Made by a program: the position numbers and the translations under genes. Below, piece by piece: positions 43,634 through 52,399 of a stretch of DNA of 64,000 nucleotides; the first letter of the stretch is position 1, and each line of letters opens with the position of its first letter. The DNA is taken from positions 1 through 64,000 of the forward strand of contig JAIBAN010000024.1 in assembly GCA_019695185.1 (NCBI GenBank), in the 5' to 3' direction. Below the pieces are notes generated by a model that saw nothing but the letters and a program-made list of their open reading frames with translations, had not been told where the DNA came from and ran no database searches. This DNA comes from Blastocatellia bacterium (GTDB taxonomy: Bacteria; Acidobacteriota; Blastocatellia; Chloracidobacteriales; Chloracidobacteriaceae).

Positions 43634-45298
43634 ATGATGCCCAGGAAATATTTGCTGAATTTGTTTTTTTTGGTTGGTGCTCTGTTCTGGTTGAATACTG
43701 CCGTACAGGCCACCGATATTGTTTTGACGCTTCCATTTGAAAATGTCTCAAATCGTCAGGAGTACAATTGGATCCGCGAAAGTTTCACGGTTTCAATGTC
43801 TGACCTGTTGGATATTCCCGGTTTGATTGCGATTGACCTGGATGAACGGAACCTGGCGTTTGAGAAACTGCGCATTCCCAACACCGCCATCATTACCCGC
43901 GCCACCGAATTAAAACTGGGTGAAGCAGTCAATGCGGACCTGCTCATTCGTGGCATTTACAATGTCACCGGTGAGGGGAAAGACCTCACCATCACCGTCA
44001 AGGCTCAAATCATTTCTTTGCGCGAAGGCCGCTTTTTGGGCAATGAACATGCGTTGAGCGGTCCACTCACCGATTTGCAGGCGATTCAGGGCAAATTGGC
44101 CTGGGAACTGCTGTACCAGCGCAACATGGCGCTTCCGTTTTCCCGCGAGCAACTGATTTCCCGCGCCAGCCGGGTGCCTCCGGTGGCCTATGAAACGTTC
44201 GTCAAGGCATTGCTCACCTCCGGTCAGGAAGACCGAATCCGGCTGCTTCAGAAATCCATTGCGGATTCCACCAAAAACGGTCAGGCCAACTATCCACAGG
44301 CAATGTATGAACTGGCCACCCTTTACTATCGCAACCGGCAGTATGCGGATGCGCTCAAGTGGTATGAGAAAATTGCAGTGGAGGAAAACCGGGGGCTGGA
44401 AGCCCGTTTCTATCTGGGCATCTGTCAATATCAGAGCGGTCAAACCGATGGCGCGCTTAAAAGTTTCTCGGATTTGCTGGCTCCGATGCCGCTCTATGAA
44501 AGTTATAACAATGCCGCCGTGGCCCAGCTTGCCAAAGGCAATACCAACGAAGGGTTGCGGTTGGTGAAACTGGCAGCCGAAGCCGCACCGTTTGACAGCG
44601 AAGTCCAGTTTAATCTGGGCTATGCCTACTGGCTGAAAGGTGAGTACAAGGCGGCGGCAGGCCATCTGGAAACGGTTTTGAAGGGCAGTCCCAAACTTGG
44701 TGCGGCGTATTATCTGCTGGCCAAGTCCTATGACAAAACCGACAAAGCTACGGAAGCAGCGACCATGCTCAACGAGGCCAAGAAAAACCTGCCTGACTTC
44801 GCCAAATGGGAAACCAGCGGCAAGGTTCCGTTGCTGGCGTCGCTCAAGTCAACCTTTAATCGGGAAGCGTTCTATCGTTATCTGCGCAGCAAGGAACAGG
44901 ACCGCCAGTCGGCGTTCATTGGCGGAATGCAGTCCCGTCAGGTTGAAGGATTGCTTTCCAAAGCCCAGGCTTCTTTTCTGAGTGGGAAAGATGACGAAGC
45001 TTTGGTCACCCTGGCACAGGTGGTGCAAACCGCACCCGACAGCAGCGAAGCCCACCTGCTCATGGGACGAATTTATGAACGCCGGAGCGACATGCCAAGC
45101 GCTATCAATGCCTTGAAAGCGGCTGTTTTTTGGAATCCGAAACTGGTTCCGGCGCATGTGTTGCTGGGTCGGCTCTATCTGGGGCAAGGAGACCGGCGAC
45201 GGGCGGAATCCCACATGAAGCTGGCACTGGAAGCTGACAAGACCGACCGCGAAGCACTCGCCTTGCAGCGACTGTTGCAGGAAACCGAAAAGAAGTAA
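43634..45298 (+). CDS. Exported TPR-repeat protein
   Basis: A 554-residue protein with a signal peptide (YLLNLFFLVGALFWLNTAVQA). Residues about 30-150 resemble a TolB/FlgO-like domain (IVLTLPFENVSNRQEYNWIRESFTVSMSDLL, NADLLIRGIYNVTGEGKDLTITVKAQII). The rest is TPR-type repeats (AMYELATLYYRNRQYADALKWYEKI, FNLGYAYWLKGEYKAAAGHLE, AHLLMGRIYERRSDMPSAINALKAAV). Probably a periplasmic scaffold. ATG 43634 is chosen with GGAG six bases upstream; a second ATG follows at 43637. Confidence 0.85.
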   Translation: MMPRKYLLNLFFLVGALFWLNTAVQATDIVLTLPFENVSNRQEYNWIRESFTVSMSDLLDIPGLIAIDLDERNLAFEKLRIPNTAIITRATELKLGEAVNADLLIRGIYNVTGEGKDLTITVKAQIISLREGRFLGNEHALSGPLTDLQAIQGKLAWELLYQRNMALPFSREQLISRASRVPPVAYETFVKALLTSGQEDRIRLLQKSIADSTKNGQANYPQAMYELATLYYRNRQYADALKWYEKIAVEENRGLEARFYLGICQYQSGQTDGALKSFSDLLAPMPLYESYNNAAVAQLAKGNTNEGLRLVKLAAEAAPFDSEVQFNLGYAYWLKGEYKAAAGHLETVLKGSPKLGAAYYLLAKSYDKTDKATEAATMLNEAKKNLPDFAKWETSGKVPLLASLKSTFNREAFYRYLRSKEQDRQSAFIGGMQSRQVEGLLSKAQASFLSGKDDEALVTLAQVVQTAPDSSEAHLLMGRIYERRSDMPSAINALKAAVFWNPKLVPAHVLLGRLYLGQGDRRRAESHMKLALEADKTDREALALQRLLQETEKK

Positions 45299-45310
45299 GC
45301 CTTCCAAAAT

Positions 45311-45434
45311 CAGTCTGGGGAGTCTTGAGAGTCTGGGGAGTCTGGGGAGTCTTGAGAGTCAAGAAAATTTGTCACCTTATCACCTTGTCACCCTGGCACC
45401 CTGTCAGGTTTTTGACTCTCAAGACTCCCAAGAG
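45311..45434. repeat. Nonamer repeat element at a convergent junction
   Basis: GTCTGGGGA/GTCTTGAGA units of nine bases (45313-45361), then 9-base TCACCTTGT-like units (45372-45407), then an inverted ACTCTCAAGACTCCC (45415-45429). It fills the gap between the convergent TPR gene and small Tat gene. The CTGGGGAGTC motif recurs as a hairpin at 56421-56444. Confidence 0.75.
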
Positions 45435-45437
45435 TGT

Positions 45438-45707
45438 TCAATGTCTACGGTCAAAGGACATGCCTTGCCGGACCTCGGCAATCGCATCATCAACCAGGCG
45501 CAGGGCCTTCGCCCGGTGTCCGCCCTTGTCATCAGTTGCTTGCCGGAGTTCGCGTTGGGCCCGCTCAAGGGCATTCAATGCCTGATGCATGTTGCGCTGG
45601 TCGGCTTTCACCGGCTCAGAAAAATAGCTGGTCAAAAAGGCTCCAGCCAATGGCAGGGTTGATAAAACTTTCAAAACATTGCGGCGGGTAAGATTGGTTT
45701 CCGACAT
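45438..45707 (-). CDS. Small Tat-exported protein
   Basis: An 89-residue protein. The twin-arginine signal LTRRNVLKVLSTLPLAGAFLT is followed by a short helical charged domain (MHQALNALERAQRELRQATDDKGGHRAKALRLVDDAIAEVRQG). A run of AGGAAA before the ATG at 45707 supports the start. It is the third gene of a DUF1800-DUF1501 block, so it may be a partner of those exported proteins. No family recognised with certainty. Confidence 0.75.
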   Translation of the reverse strand: MSETNLTRRNVLKVLSTLPLAGAFLTSYFSEPVKADQRNMHQALNALERAQRELRQATDDKGGHRAKALRLVDDAIAEVRQGMSFDRRH

Positions 45708-45803
45708 AACTTTTCCTTTCCTTTCCTGTTATTGATTTGAGGTGAGCGGCGACAGACAGATTTCCAGCCGGGTCCGGCAGGTGACTTTTTTGCCTTATTT
45801 CTG

Positions 45804-45855
45804 GCCGCCTGAAGGCGGAACTCAAAACTGCCGCCTGAAGGCGGAACTCAAAACC
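45804..45855. repeat. Two tandem 26-bp hairpin repeats
   Basis: The unit CCGCCTGAAGGCGGAACTCA with its flanks occurs twice (45804-45829 and 45830-45855), differing only in the last base. Each carries a CCGCC-TGAA-GGCGG tetraloop hairpin. They lie just downstream of the DUF1501 stop codon on the minus strand. Confidence 0.9.
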
Positions 45856-45861
45856 GCAGGG

Positions 45862-47139
45862 CTAAAGGACGCCCAGGAAGCGCCGTTCATCAATTGCATA
45901 TTCCGGCAAAACCGGCTTCAGGTTTTTGTCCCCCAGATGACGGAGCAGAACCTCTGCAAAAACATCCCGGAAATCGGTGGTCACGGCCAAATCACGGCCT
46001 TCATAAAGGTCGTTTGAGCTGAGTCCCGGCCATTTGCCATAGACTTTGCCGCCTTTGACCGTGCCGCCCAGGATGAACATATTGGAGCCATGCCCGTGGT
46101 CAGTGCCTCCCGTTCCATTTTGCCGCACCGTGCGGCCAAACTCGGTCATGGTCACCACCACCACATTTTTCATCCGGTCACCCAAATCCTGGTGAAAGGC
46201 TGCCAGGGAATCGCCCAATTCCTTGAGCAACCGGGCCAGTTGATTGTTTGGTGCGCCCGGAGCGCCCTGGTTGATATGGGTATCCCAACCGCCCATGTCC
46301 GTGAAGGCAACCTCCAGTCCCACATTGGCCTTGATGAGTTGGGCAATCTGGCGCATGGCCTCCCCGAATTTTCCCTTTGGATATTGGGCTCCGTTGGCGA
46401 CCCGGTATTGTCCCGGATTTGCTTTTTTGAGGAAGTTGACGGCATCAAACGTTTCGTGTCCGGTGCCCCGCAAGGCATCGGTCGTGGCCTGGGCATACAT
46501 CTGCTCGAAACTCTGATTGACACTGCCGCCACCGGCACCGGTTTTCAGCGTAAAGTCATTGATATTCGACATGGCAATGACATCGGCTTTGCCCTGCATG
46601 GCCCGAGGCGTCAACTGGGTCATTGAAACCGCCCGGAACGGCGTGGCTCCGGGTTGTGCGACTGTTTGGAGGTACCGATTCAGCCAACCGTCCTGAGTGC
46701 TTTTGCGACCCGGGGTGGCGGATTCCATATAATCCTGGGCATCGAAGTGGGAACGGGTATTGTCGGGCGAACCAACCGCGTGAATGGCGGCCAGTTGTCC
46801 TGTGTCAAAGAGCGGTTTCAGGGCAGCCAGTGCCGGGTTAAGACCGAATTTCCCATCCAAATCAAGGGCGGCCGCCGGGTTGGTCTTGTTCGGCTCGGGA
46901 ATCGCCAATCCCGGACGCATGTCATAATAAGCCCGTTCCGCAAAGGGAACAACGATATTCAGACCGTCGGCGGCACCGCGTTGAAAAATGACCACCAATT
47001 GTTTGCCAGAGGCGGCTTTGGCTGTATCGGCAGAAACGGCTCCGGTTGCACCGTGCAAAAATCCGGGAAGAAATTGTGAGGCTCCCATCACGGTCAATCC
47101 CAGACCGGCTGATTTCAAAAAATATCGGCGTGTCATCAT
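45862..47139 (-). CDS. DUF1501 Tat-exported protein
   Basis: A 425-residue protein of the alkaline-phosphatase-like DUF1501 family. Tat signal TRRYFLKSAGLGLTVMGAS; family motifs LVVIFQRGAADGLNIVVPF, SHFDAQDYMESATPG, DMGGWDTHINQG, VVVVTMTEFGRTVRQNGTGGTDHGHGSNMFILGG. The Asp/His residues of these last motifs would bind metals. DUF1501 proteins are usually paired with DUF1800 proteins, as here; the pair's job is not established. AAGGAG eight bases before ATG 47139 sets the start. Confidence 0.93.
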   Translation of the reverse strand: MMTRRYFLKSAGLGLTVMGASQFLPGFLHGATGAVSADTAKAASGKQLVVIFQRGAADGLNIVVPFAERAYYDMRPGLAIPEPNKTNPAAALDLDGKFGLNPALAALKPLFDTGQLAAIHAVGSPDNTRSHFDAQDYMESATPGRKSTQDGWLNRYLQTVAQPGATPFRAVSMTQLTPRAMQGKADVIAMSNINDFTLKTGAGGGSVNQSFEQMYAQATTDALRGTGHETFDAVNFLKKANPGQYRVANGAQYPKGKFGEAMRQIAQLIKANVGLEVAFTDMGGWDTHINQGAPGAPNNQLARLLKELGDSLAAFHQDLGDRMKNVVVVTMTEFGRTVRQNGTGGTDHGHGSNMFILGGTVKGGKVYGKWPGLSSNDLYEGRDLAVTTDFRDVFAEVLLRHLGDKNLKPVLPEYAIDERRFLGVL

Positions 47140-47157
47140 AACGGTAACTCCTTGGGG

Positions 47158-47405
47158 AGTTTTGAATTCTGAGTTTTGAGTTTTAAATCAAACCACAGAT
47201 GATTTGAACAAAACCTTTCACCGCAGAGGCGCAGAGAAGGCGCAGAGAAGGCGCAGAGAAGAAACCAGAAAAACTCTGCGAAAGCTCTGCAAAAGCTCTG
47301 CGCCTCTGCGGTGAGAAAAATATCTGATGTGTTCCAATGTTGTGTGGTCCGATTTAAGTTCAAAGCAGCGGCAGAAATTCAAAACTCAAAATTCAAAACT
47401 CAAAA
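47158..47405. repeat. GAGTTTT heptamers around a 19-bp inverted repeat
   Basis: GAGTTTT/GAATTCT heptamers at 47158-47186 and inverted TCAAAAC/TCAAAAT units at 47376-47405 bracket an inner palindrome. The inner arms 47218-47236 and 47296-47314 are exact over 19 bp, with internal direct repeats of GGCGCAGAGAA on the left and AAAGCTCTGC on the right. The whole fills the 267-bp gap between the DUF1501 start and the DUF1800 stop. Confidence 0.85.
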
Positions 47406-47406
47406 C

Positions 47407-49485
47407 TTACTTTCTTTGAAATTCCGGTGAACCCAGCACCAGACCGGTCAGTTGGGCAATGTCCGTGACAGGCGCGCCTGCTTTCGTCAGGTCCGACAAA
47501 TCATCCGGACCAGTTTCCATCACACCCTCGGCTTTTTTGCGGCGGCCTTCGCGGCGGGCAGTCTTATCCATGACAGACTGGTCATCCGTGGGCGGTGCGG
47601 TCCGATTCATGCCTGTTGCCGGCTTGGATTGCCCCAGGGTGGCAACCTGAGTCGAGAGCGTCTTGCGGGTCTGGTCCGAGACATCATTCTGGAGGAAGGC
47701 ACCGAAGAGCCGGTCCAAAATCGCTCCGGGTCGGGTTTCCCCGTTGGTCAACTGGTCAAGCGAAACATTGATGCCTGGAATCTTGTTTCCGGCCAGGCCG
47801 ATGCCAAAATTGAGCCGTCCGAGCAATGCTCCGGTATTCACCCAATGGTCAGCCGTATCCGGATAACCTGTCGGAGGCTGCCAGCCATAAAGCGGCATTC
47901 CCAGGCGGGACAAAATCACCACCGCCACCCGTGCATCGCTCACATTGGCATTGGTCGCACGCAACGAACTGGCCACCAGTTCGAGCGGAGTTTTGACTTT
48001 GGCCCGATAGGAATCTTTGGCCAAAAATTGCGGAGAGGTGAAAATCGTCCGGTAGACCGCCGTCAAATCACCATCCGTTTTGCGGAAAGTTTCAGCCGCC
48101 GCATCAATCAATGTCTGGGGGGGATTGTCCGAAACGAACCGCCGGGCCAGCTTGGTGGCGATAAAGCGGGCCGTTGAAGGATGCTGGGCCAGCATATGCA
48201 GGATTTTTTCCCCATCGTTCTTCCCGCCACCTGCCCCGATTTTCACACCCAGCACGGTTTTTTCGCCTTTGTCATGTGCCATTTCGTGATAGGCAAAAGT
48301 TCCTGGTGTGCCGGTATTGAATCCGGCCCGCGCCATCCCGCCATTCGGGCGATTGATGCCCCAGCCGGTAAAGCAGCGGGCGACTTCGGTCACGTCCTTT
48401 TGCGTATAGCCGCCATCCACTCCCAGTGTATGCAGTTCCATCAGTTCGCGGGCGTAGTTTTCATTCAAACCCAGTTTGCGGCCTTGAGCCTGTTTTTTCA
48501 GTTTGGCAGCCGTCTCAGCCTGTTTTTGCTCCTGTGCCTGTTCGCGTTCCAGCTGGTACTGCTGGCGCTCGCGTTGCCGTTCAAGCTGCGCCGGATTGCG
48601 TGGGAACCGGTTTCCACCGCCCAAACGTCCGCCCCCTCCAAAGCGTCCACCACCCAGGGGATTGGGATTTTGGGGACGGCGTTGATTGGCCAGGTTTTGC
48701 AGCTTGGTGTTCATGTTGGGGTCCACCGACTGCCAGTTGTCGAGGTAAAACATCATGGCCGGACTTTCCGCCGTTGCCTTCAACAGGTCCTCAAACTTAC
48801 CGAACACATGGGGACGAATCGTGTCGCGCTCGTAGCTGGTCAGAAACACCCTGTCCAGCCCCTTGCCGACGAACACGTTGAAATGATTGAGCCAGAAATC
48901 AGCCAGCACTTCCTGCAACTGCCGCTCGCTGTAGACAGCCCGGAGCAGCTTGGCTTCCATCAGTTCGCGCGGAATGTCACGCGGCTTGGTCTGCCCGTCA
49001 CCAAATTTTTCTTGCGTGAGCTTCCGGATTTCCTTCCGGCTTTCGGTGGACATGTCTGTTGTATTGAGCTTTCCATCTTCACCCGGTTTGGCTCCGGCTT
49101 TGAGAATCTGCTGCCGCAGTTCCCGTCCTTCACGCTCAACTTCCATCAAATCGCCTTGCGACATGGTGAGTGTCTTAAACTCAGTCAGTCGTGCTTCCAG
49201 GTTCGTATCAGAAATTTTCTCGGGATGCAGTTGCTGGTCGATATATTTTTCAAGCCCCATCTGGCGCACTTTTTCCACATCACCAGGACGCGGGCCATAC
49301 CCCAGCCGGTTCAACACATGAACAATCCGCTGGTCACCGCTTAATTGTGCAATAGGGGCTTTTTTGCCGGAGGGCTTTGAGTCGGCCAGGGAACCAAACG
49401 GTGCCAGCACGGATGTCACAAGCAGGCAGGCCAGGACACCCGCGCACACCGTCAAAAGACGGGTGCGGGTATGTATCTGTAACAT
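47407..49485 (-). CDS. DUF1800 exported protein
   Basis: A 692-residue protein with a signal peptide (RLLTVCAGVLACLLVTSVLA). Family motifs: HVLNRLGYGPRPGDVEKV, LLRAVYSERQLQEVLADFWLNHFNV, NENYARELMELHTLGVDGGYTQKDVTEVARCFTGWGI. Between residues about 270 and 345 lies an insertion of a Gly/Arg/Asn-rich stretch and a Glu/Gln/Arg-rich predicted coiled coil. Start ATG 49485 is chosen (GAGG upstream); TTG 49500 is an alternative. It is the first gene of the block with DUF1501 and the small Tat protein. Confidence 0.92.
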   Translation of the reverse strand: MLQIHTRTRLLTVCAGVLACLLVTSVLAPFGSLADSKPSGKKAPIAQLSGDQRIVHVLNRLGYGPRPGDVEKVRQMGLEKYIDQQLHPEKISDTNLEARLTEFKTLTMSQGDLMEVEREGRELRQQILKAGAKPGEDGKLNTTDMSTESRKEIRKLTQEKFGDGQTKPRDIPRELMEAKLLRAVYSERQLQEVLADFWLNHFNVFVGKGLDRVFLTSYERDTIRPHVFGKFEDLLKATAESPAMMFYLDNWQSVDPNMNTKLQNLANQRRPQNPNPLGGGRFGGGGRLGGGNRFPRNPAQLERQRERQQYQLEREQAQEQKQAETAAKLKKQAQGRKLGLNENYARELMELHTLGVDGGYTQKDVTEVARCFTGWGINRPNGGMARAGFNTGTPGTFAYHEMAHDKGEKTVLGVKIGAGGGKNDGEKILHMLAQHPSTARFIATKLARRFVSDNPPQTLIDAAAETFRKTDGDLTAVYRTIFTSPQFLAKDSYRAKVKTPLELVASSLRATNANVSDARVAVVILSRLGMPLYGWQPPTGYPDTADHWVNTGALLGRLNFGIGLAGNKIPGINVSLDQLTNGETRPGAILDRLFGAFLQNDVSDQTRKTLSTQVATLGQSKPATGMNRTAPPTDDQSVMDKTARREGRRKKAEGVMETGPDDLSDLTKAGAPVTDIAQLTGLVLGSPEFQRK

Positions 49486-49611
49486 AAAAAGAGTCCTCAA
49501 TACCTTTTGTTGGTGGTGTCAGTGACGCCGCTGGCCAGAAGCGTAGTTGTTTTCGTTTTCGGGGTGTTTGATGCAAGGGGGGGAAAAAAAGTCTGGAAGG
49601 AATTTTTTAAG

Positions 49612-49640
49612 TGCTGAGGACTGAGGACTGAGGACTGAGT
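49612..49640. repeat. GGACTGA heptamer array
   Basis: Four GGACTGA units stand in the gap between the DUF1800 start and the stop of the 89-residue gene. No opposing array is seen nearby. Confidence 0.8.
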
Positions 49641-49646
49641 TTTTGG

Positions 49647-49916
49647 CTATGAGCCAAAGATTTCTTCATGGGCCTGGATTGCGGCTTCAAGACTTTCAAA
49701 AAGGCCGGACCGGATTTCTGGGGCCTCTTCAAGAAATAATTCAAGAAACTGCTTCTCCAATTGAATGCTTTGCACTTGGTCGAAAGGCTGACGATAAAAA
49801 TCAGCACTTTGAACACAGAACTTTCCAAGCGGGAGAACCTGGAAACAGCGGTAGCGCACTAATGTTTCCTCATCCTTCCTTATCCAAATATCAATTGCCT
49901 GATAAAGATTTTTCAT
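49647..49916 (-). CDS. Small protein of unknown function
   Basis: An 89-residue acidic protein (MKNLYQAIDIWIRKDEETLVRYRCFQVLPLG in pieces: IDIWIRKDEETLVRYRC, then FCVQSADFYRQPFD, and a helical end FESLEAAIQAHEEIFG). No signal or membrane segment. GAGGAAAGG directly before ATG 49916 supports the start. It begins eight bases after the PaaG-like gene ends and is therefore co-transcribed with it. Family unknown. Confidence 0.65.
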   Translation of the reverse strand: MKNLYQAIDIWIRKDEETLVRYRCFQVLPLGKFCVQSADFYRQPFDQVQSIQLEKQFLELFLEEAPEIRSGLFESLEAAIQAHEEIFGS

Positions 49917-49924
49917 CCTTTCCT

Positions 49925-50692
49925 CTATTTCTTTTTTTCCACAAAAGCCTGAATGCGCTGGCGGGCAGCTTCCGAAGCCCACAGCTCAAGCTGCACCTCG
50001 CGTTCGCGCAGGGTCGCAGCTTCCAGCGTCACGGGCGGAGCACCCGCAAGCGATTTTTTGATTTCGGTCAACGCCTGGGGGGACGCGGCAGCCAGTTTTT
50101 CAGCTACAGTTCGAACCGTTTCAAGCAGCAGTTCCGGTGCAACCACACGATTCACCAACCCAATCTGGAGCGCCGTTTGGGCGTGCAGCGGTTCGCCGGT
50201 CAACATCAACTCTGCGGCGCGGGCCGTTCCAATCAATCGGGGCAGGAGGAAGCTGCCGCCCCAATCGGGATGCAGTCCCAGTTTGATGAATGCCTGTGAG
50301 AACACCGCCGTTTCGGAGGCATAGCGCAGGTCGCAGGCCAGGGCCAGATTGCAACCGGCTCCTGCTGCCACGCCATTGACGGCGGCCAGCACCGGTTTGG
50401 CAGCGGTCTGAATGGTCCGCACAATTTCACCGCCCAGATTCAGCCAGTTGGTGAATTTCTCCCGCTCTTCGCCTTGCTGAGTGGCGTGCATGGCCGCGAC
50501 ATCGCCGCCAGCGCAAAAAGCCCTCCCGGCTCCGGTCAGAATCAATACCCGCACCGTTTCATCCGCCAGCCCTCGCCGGAGAGCCATCAGCAATTCTTCG
50601 CGCATGGTTCCGGCAAAAGCGTTGAGCTTATCCGGACGGTTCAATGTTATGGTTGCAATTGAGTTGGTGATTTCGTAAAGAATTTCAGGCAT
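49925..50692 (-). CDS. Enoyl-CoA hydratase/isomerase, PaaG-like
   Basis: A 255-residue crotonase-fold protein. GAGRAFCAGGDVAAMHA forms the oxyanion-hole region. VNGVAAGAGCNLALACDLRYA and SQAFIKLGLHPDWGGSFLLPRLIG closely follow PaaG-type isomerases: the two Glu residues of true hydratases are missing and the PaaG Asp (HPDWGG) is present. The likely reaction is isomerisation of a ring-epoxide or enoyl-CoA, as in phenylacetate breakdown, but no other paa gene is adjacent. Confidence 0.85.
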   Translation of the reverse strand: MPEILYEITNSIATITLNRPDKLNAFAGTMREELLMALRRGLADETVRVLILTGAGRAFCAGGDVAAMHATQQGEEREKFTNWLNLGGEIVRTIQTAAKPVLAAVNGVAAGAGCNLALACDLRYASETAVFSQAFIKLGLHPDWGGSFLLPRLIGTARAAELMLTGEPLHAQTALQIGLVNRVVAPELLLETVRTVAEKLAAASPQALTEIKKSLAGAPPVTLEAATLREREVQLELWASEAARQRIQAFVEKKK

Positions 50693-50703
50693 AACCAGGG
50701 TTT

Positions 50704-50806
50704 CGGGGTTCAGGGTTCAGGGTTTTCGAATAGCGAAAAGATGGGGTCCTGATTTAGGCTTTAATTCTCAATTCTCAATTCTCAATTCAAAAGGCCCCTG
50801 AACCTT
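50704..50806. repeat. Heptamer composite element, copy D (inverted)
   Basis: Read on the minus strand: a GGTTCAGGG start, TTTTGAATTGA with three further GAATTGA-type units, a 40-bp unrelated core, TATTCGAAAACCC and two CCCTGAA units. This is the same order as copies A, B and C. It lies between two divergently transcribed genes (PaaG-like and the oxidoreductase). Confidence 0.85.
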
Positions 50807-50822
50807 CATAAAAGGAAACTTC

Positions 50823-51752
50823 ATGAAAGCTGTTGTGTTTGACCGTTACGGAGACGCCAGTGTGCTGGCTGTCCGCGATATTCCGGCACCGGCAACCGAT
50901 GCCAGTCAGGTGCAGGTGCGGGTGCGGGCTGCCGCATTGAACCCCAAAGACCTGCTGGTGCGCAAAGGAAAATTCAAACTCTTCACCGGCTCGCGGTTTC
51001 CCTTGGGTGTCGGGTACGATTTTTCCGGCGAGGTCATCGGCGGTTCGAAATTTGAGAAAGGCACCACTGTCTATGGCATGCTCAACGGCTGGTTTGGCCG
51101 GACGCTGGCCGAAGAGGTCGTCTGTCCTGCCAATGAATGCGCCGCCATGCCGGAATTGACTTTTACCGAAGCCGCAGCCATTCCACTGGCTGCTCTGACC
51201 GCCTTGCAAGCCCTCCGTGACCTGGGACGGCTGCAACCCGGACAAACCGTCTGTATCAACGGGGCTTCGGGTGGTGTCGGTGTCTATGCCGTTCAAATCG
51301 CCAAAGCCCTCGGAGCCCAGGTCACCACGCTTTCCAGTGCCCGGAACCTCGAACTTTGCCGCAGCCTGGGTGCGGACGAAACCCTGGATTATGCCCAGGA
51401 CAAGCCTTTCAACCGTTCCAACGGGTTTGATGTGTTCTTTGATGTGTTTGGCAATTTGTCGCTCGCTAAAATTCGGAATTCCCTCAAGCCGCACGGCACC
51501 TACGTTGACACGGTGCCTTCCCGGCAAATCATCTGGGACAGCCTGCGCACCAGCCTGGGCTGGTCCAAACGGGCGCGACTGGTGGTGGTGCGGTCCCGTT
51601 CCACCGACCTGGACCTCCTTAGCCAATGGGTAACCGAGGGGAAACTCCGGCCTGTGGTGGACCAAATCTTTCGGCTTGACCAAACCGCTGAGGCCGAAAA
51701 ATACCTGGAAACCAAACGGGCACGAGGGAAAGTTGTGATTGAAATCAATTGA
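50823..51752 (+). CDS. Zinc-independent medium-chain oxidoreductase (quinone oxidoreductase-like)
   Basis: A 309-residue NAD(P)H-dependent enzyme of the MDR superfamily. MKAVVFDRYGDASVL and VRAAALNPKDLLVRKGKF open the catalytic domain; the nucleotide fold carries INGASGGVGVYAVQIAKALGA. The structural-zinc Cys cluster of alcohol dehydrogenases is absent, which suggests the quinone oxidoreductase branch. AAGGAAA lies before the ATG. The long open frame on the other strand here is not a gene. Confidence 0.9.
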   Translation: MKAVVFDRYGDASVLAVRDIPAPATDASQVQVRVRAAALNPKDLLVRKGKFKLFTGSRFPLGVGYDFSGEVIGGSKFEKGTTVYGMLNGWFGRTLAEEVVCPANECAAMPELTFTEAAAIPLAALTALQALRDLGRLQPGQTVCINGASGGVGVYAVQIAKALGAQVTTLSSARNLELCRSLGADETLDYAQDKPFNRSNGFDVFFDVFGNLSLAKIRNSLKPHGTYVDTVPSRQIIWDSLRTSLGWSKRARLVVVRSRSTDLDLLSQWVTEGKLRPVVDQIFRLDQTAEAEKYLETKRARGKVVIEIN

Positions 51753-51872
51753 GAACCTTGTGCTTGCCCTCTTTGTGACAATCAATAAAGCGTCACAACC
51801 AAAGCCAATCATTGGGTAAACTCTGCGAAAGTCCACCAGCCTGCCGTTTTATTTCCGAAAGGACGTTCGCTT

Positions 51873-52067
51873 ATGTTCAACCGCATGTTCAAATATGGCC
51901 TGATTCTGGGAGCAATCGGGTTCAGTCTTGGTTTTTTCGGCCCGATGATTCTCAACCCAACCAGCGGCAACGGGCCGCTTCTTGGAATTTTCATCACCGG
52001 TCCAGGCGGATTTGTGTTGGGTCTGCTGGTTGGATTGGTGCTGGAACTGCGCAGCCCAGCCCACTAA
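51873..52067 (+). CDS. Small two-segment membrane protein
   Basis: A 64-residue hydrophobic protein: two Gly-rich membrane segments (YGLILGAIGFSLGFFGPMIL and LLGIFITGPGGFVLGLLVGLVLEL) joined by a short NPTSGNGP loop. GAAAGGA about ten bases before the ATG supports translation. No family recognised; no operon partner within 100 bp. Confidence 0.6.
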   Translation: MFNRMFKYGLILGAIGFSLGFFGPMILNPTSGNGPLLGIFITGPGGFVLGLLVGLVLELRSPAH

Positions 52068-52399
52068 CCGTTTGGAACAACCTACATATCCGGTTTTCGG
52101 CCTGCCTGCCTTTGCTCCACCTGCCCGACTTCTGCTTCTGCCTTCCTGTCCTATCACAAGAAAACATAGGAATCTCACCCAGACTGATTTAGAATTCTTG
52201 AAATCAGTTCACATCGGATAGTAAAAGCTGTCTCGTAACTGAAGCATCCTTTTGGAATGGCTCTTGCATTTCTTTTCTGTTTTTCAAGGGGCACAAACCG
52301 TTTTTCAAGTTTTTCAGATGGAGTTTGACACAATCTGTGCCATGGCTCCCATTGTACGACTCATTTTAACCCATTGCGGACGACGTTCACGCACAGGAT
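52068..52399. other. 332-bp intergenic region without gene
   Basis: This lies between the small membrane protein and the kinase-TPR gene. I see no gene, heptamer array or convincing terminator. A TTGACA at 52327 could be a -35 element for the kinase gene, but there is no good -10 sequence at 16-18 bp. Confidence 0.5.

Noticed and set aside
50787-51836. Long minus-strand open frame of 349 codons opposite the oxidoreductase
   Set aside because: The plus strand encodes a clear MDR oxidoreductase with the GASGGVG nucleotide loop; the reverse frame has no recognisable motif and reflects codon bias.
52327-52360. TTGACA promoter for the kinase-TPR gene
   Set aside because: No acceptable -10 sequence occurs at 16-18 bp spacing.
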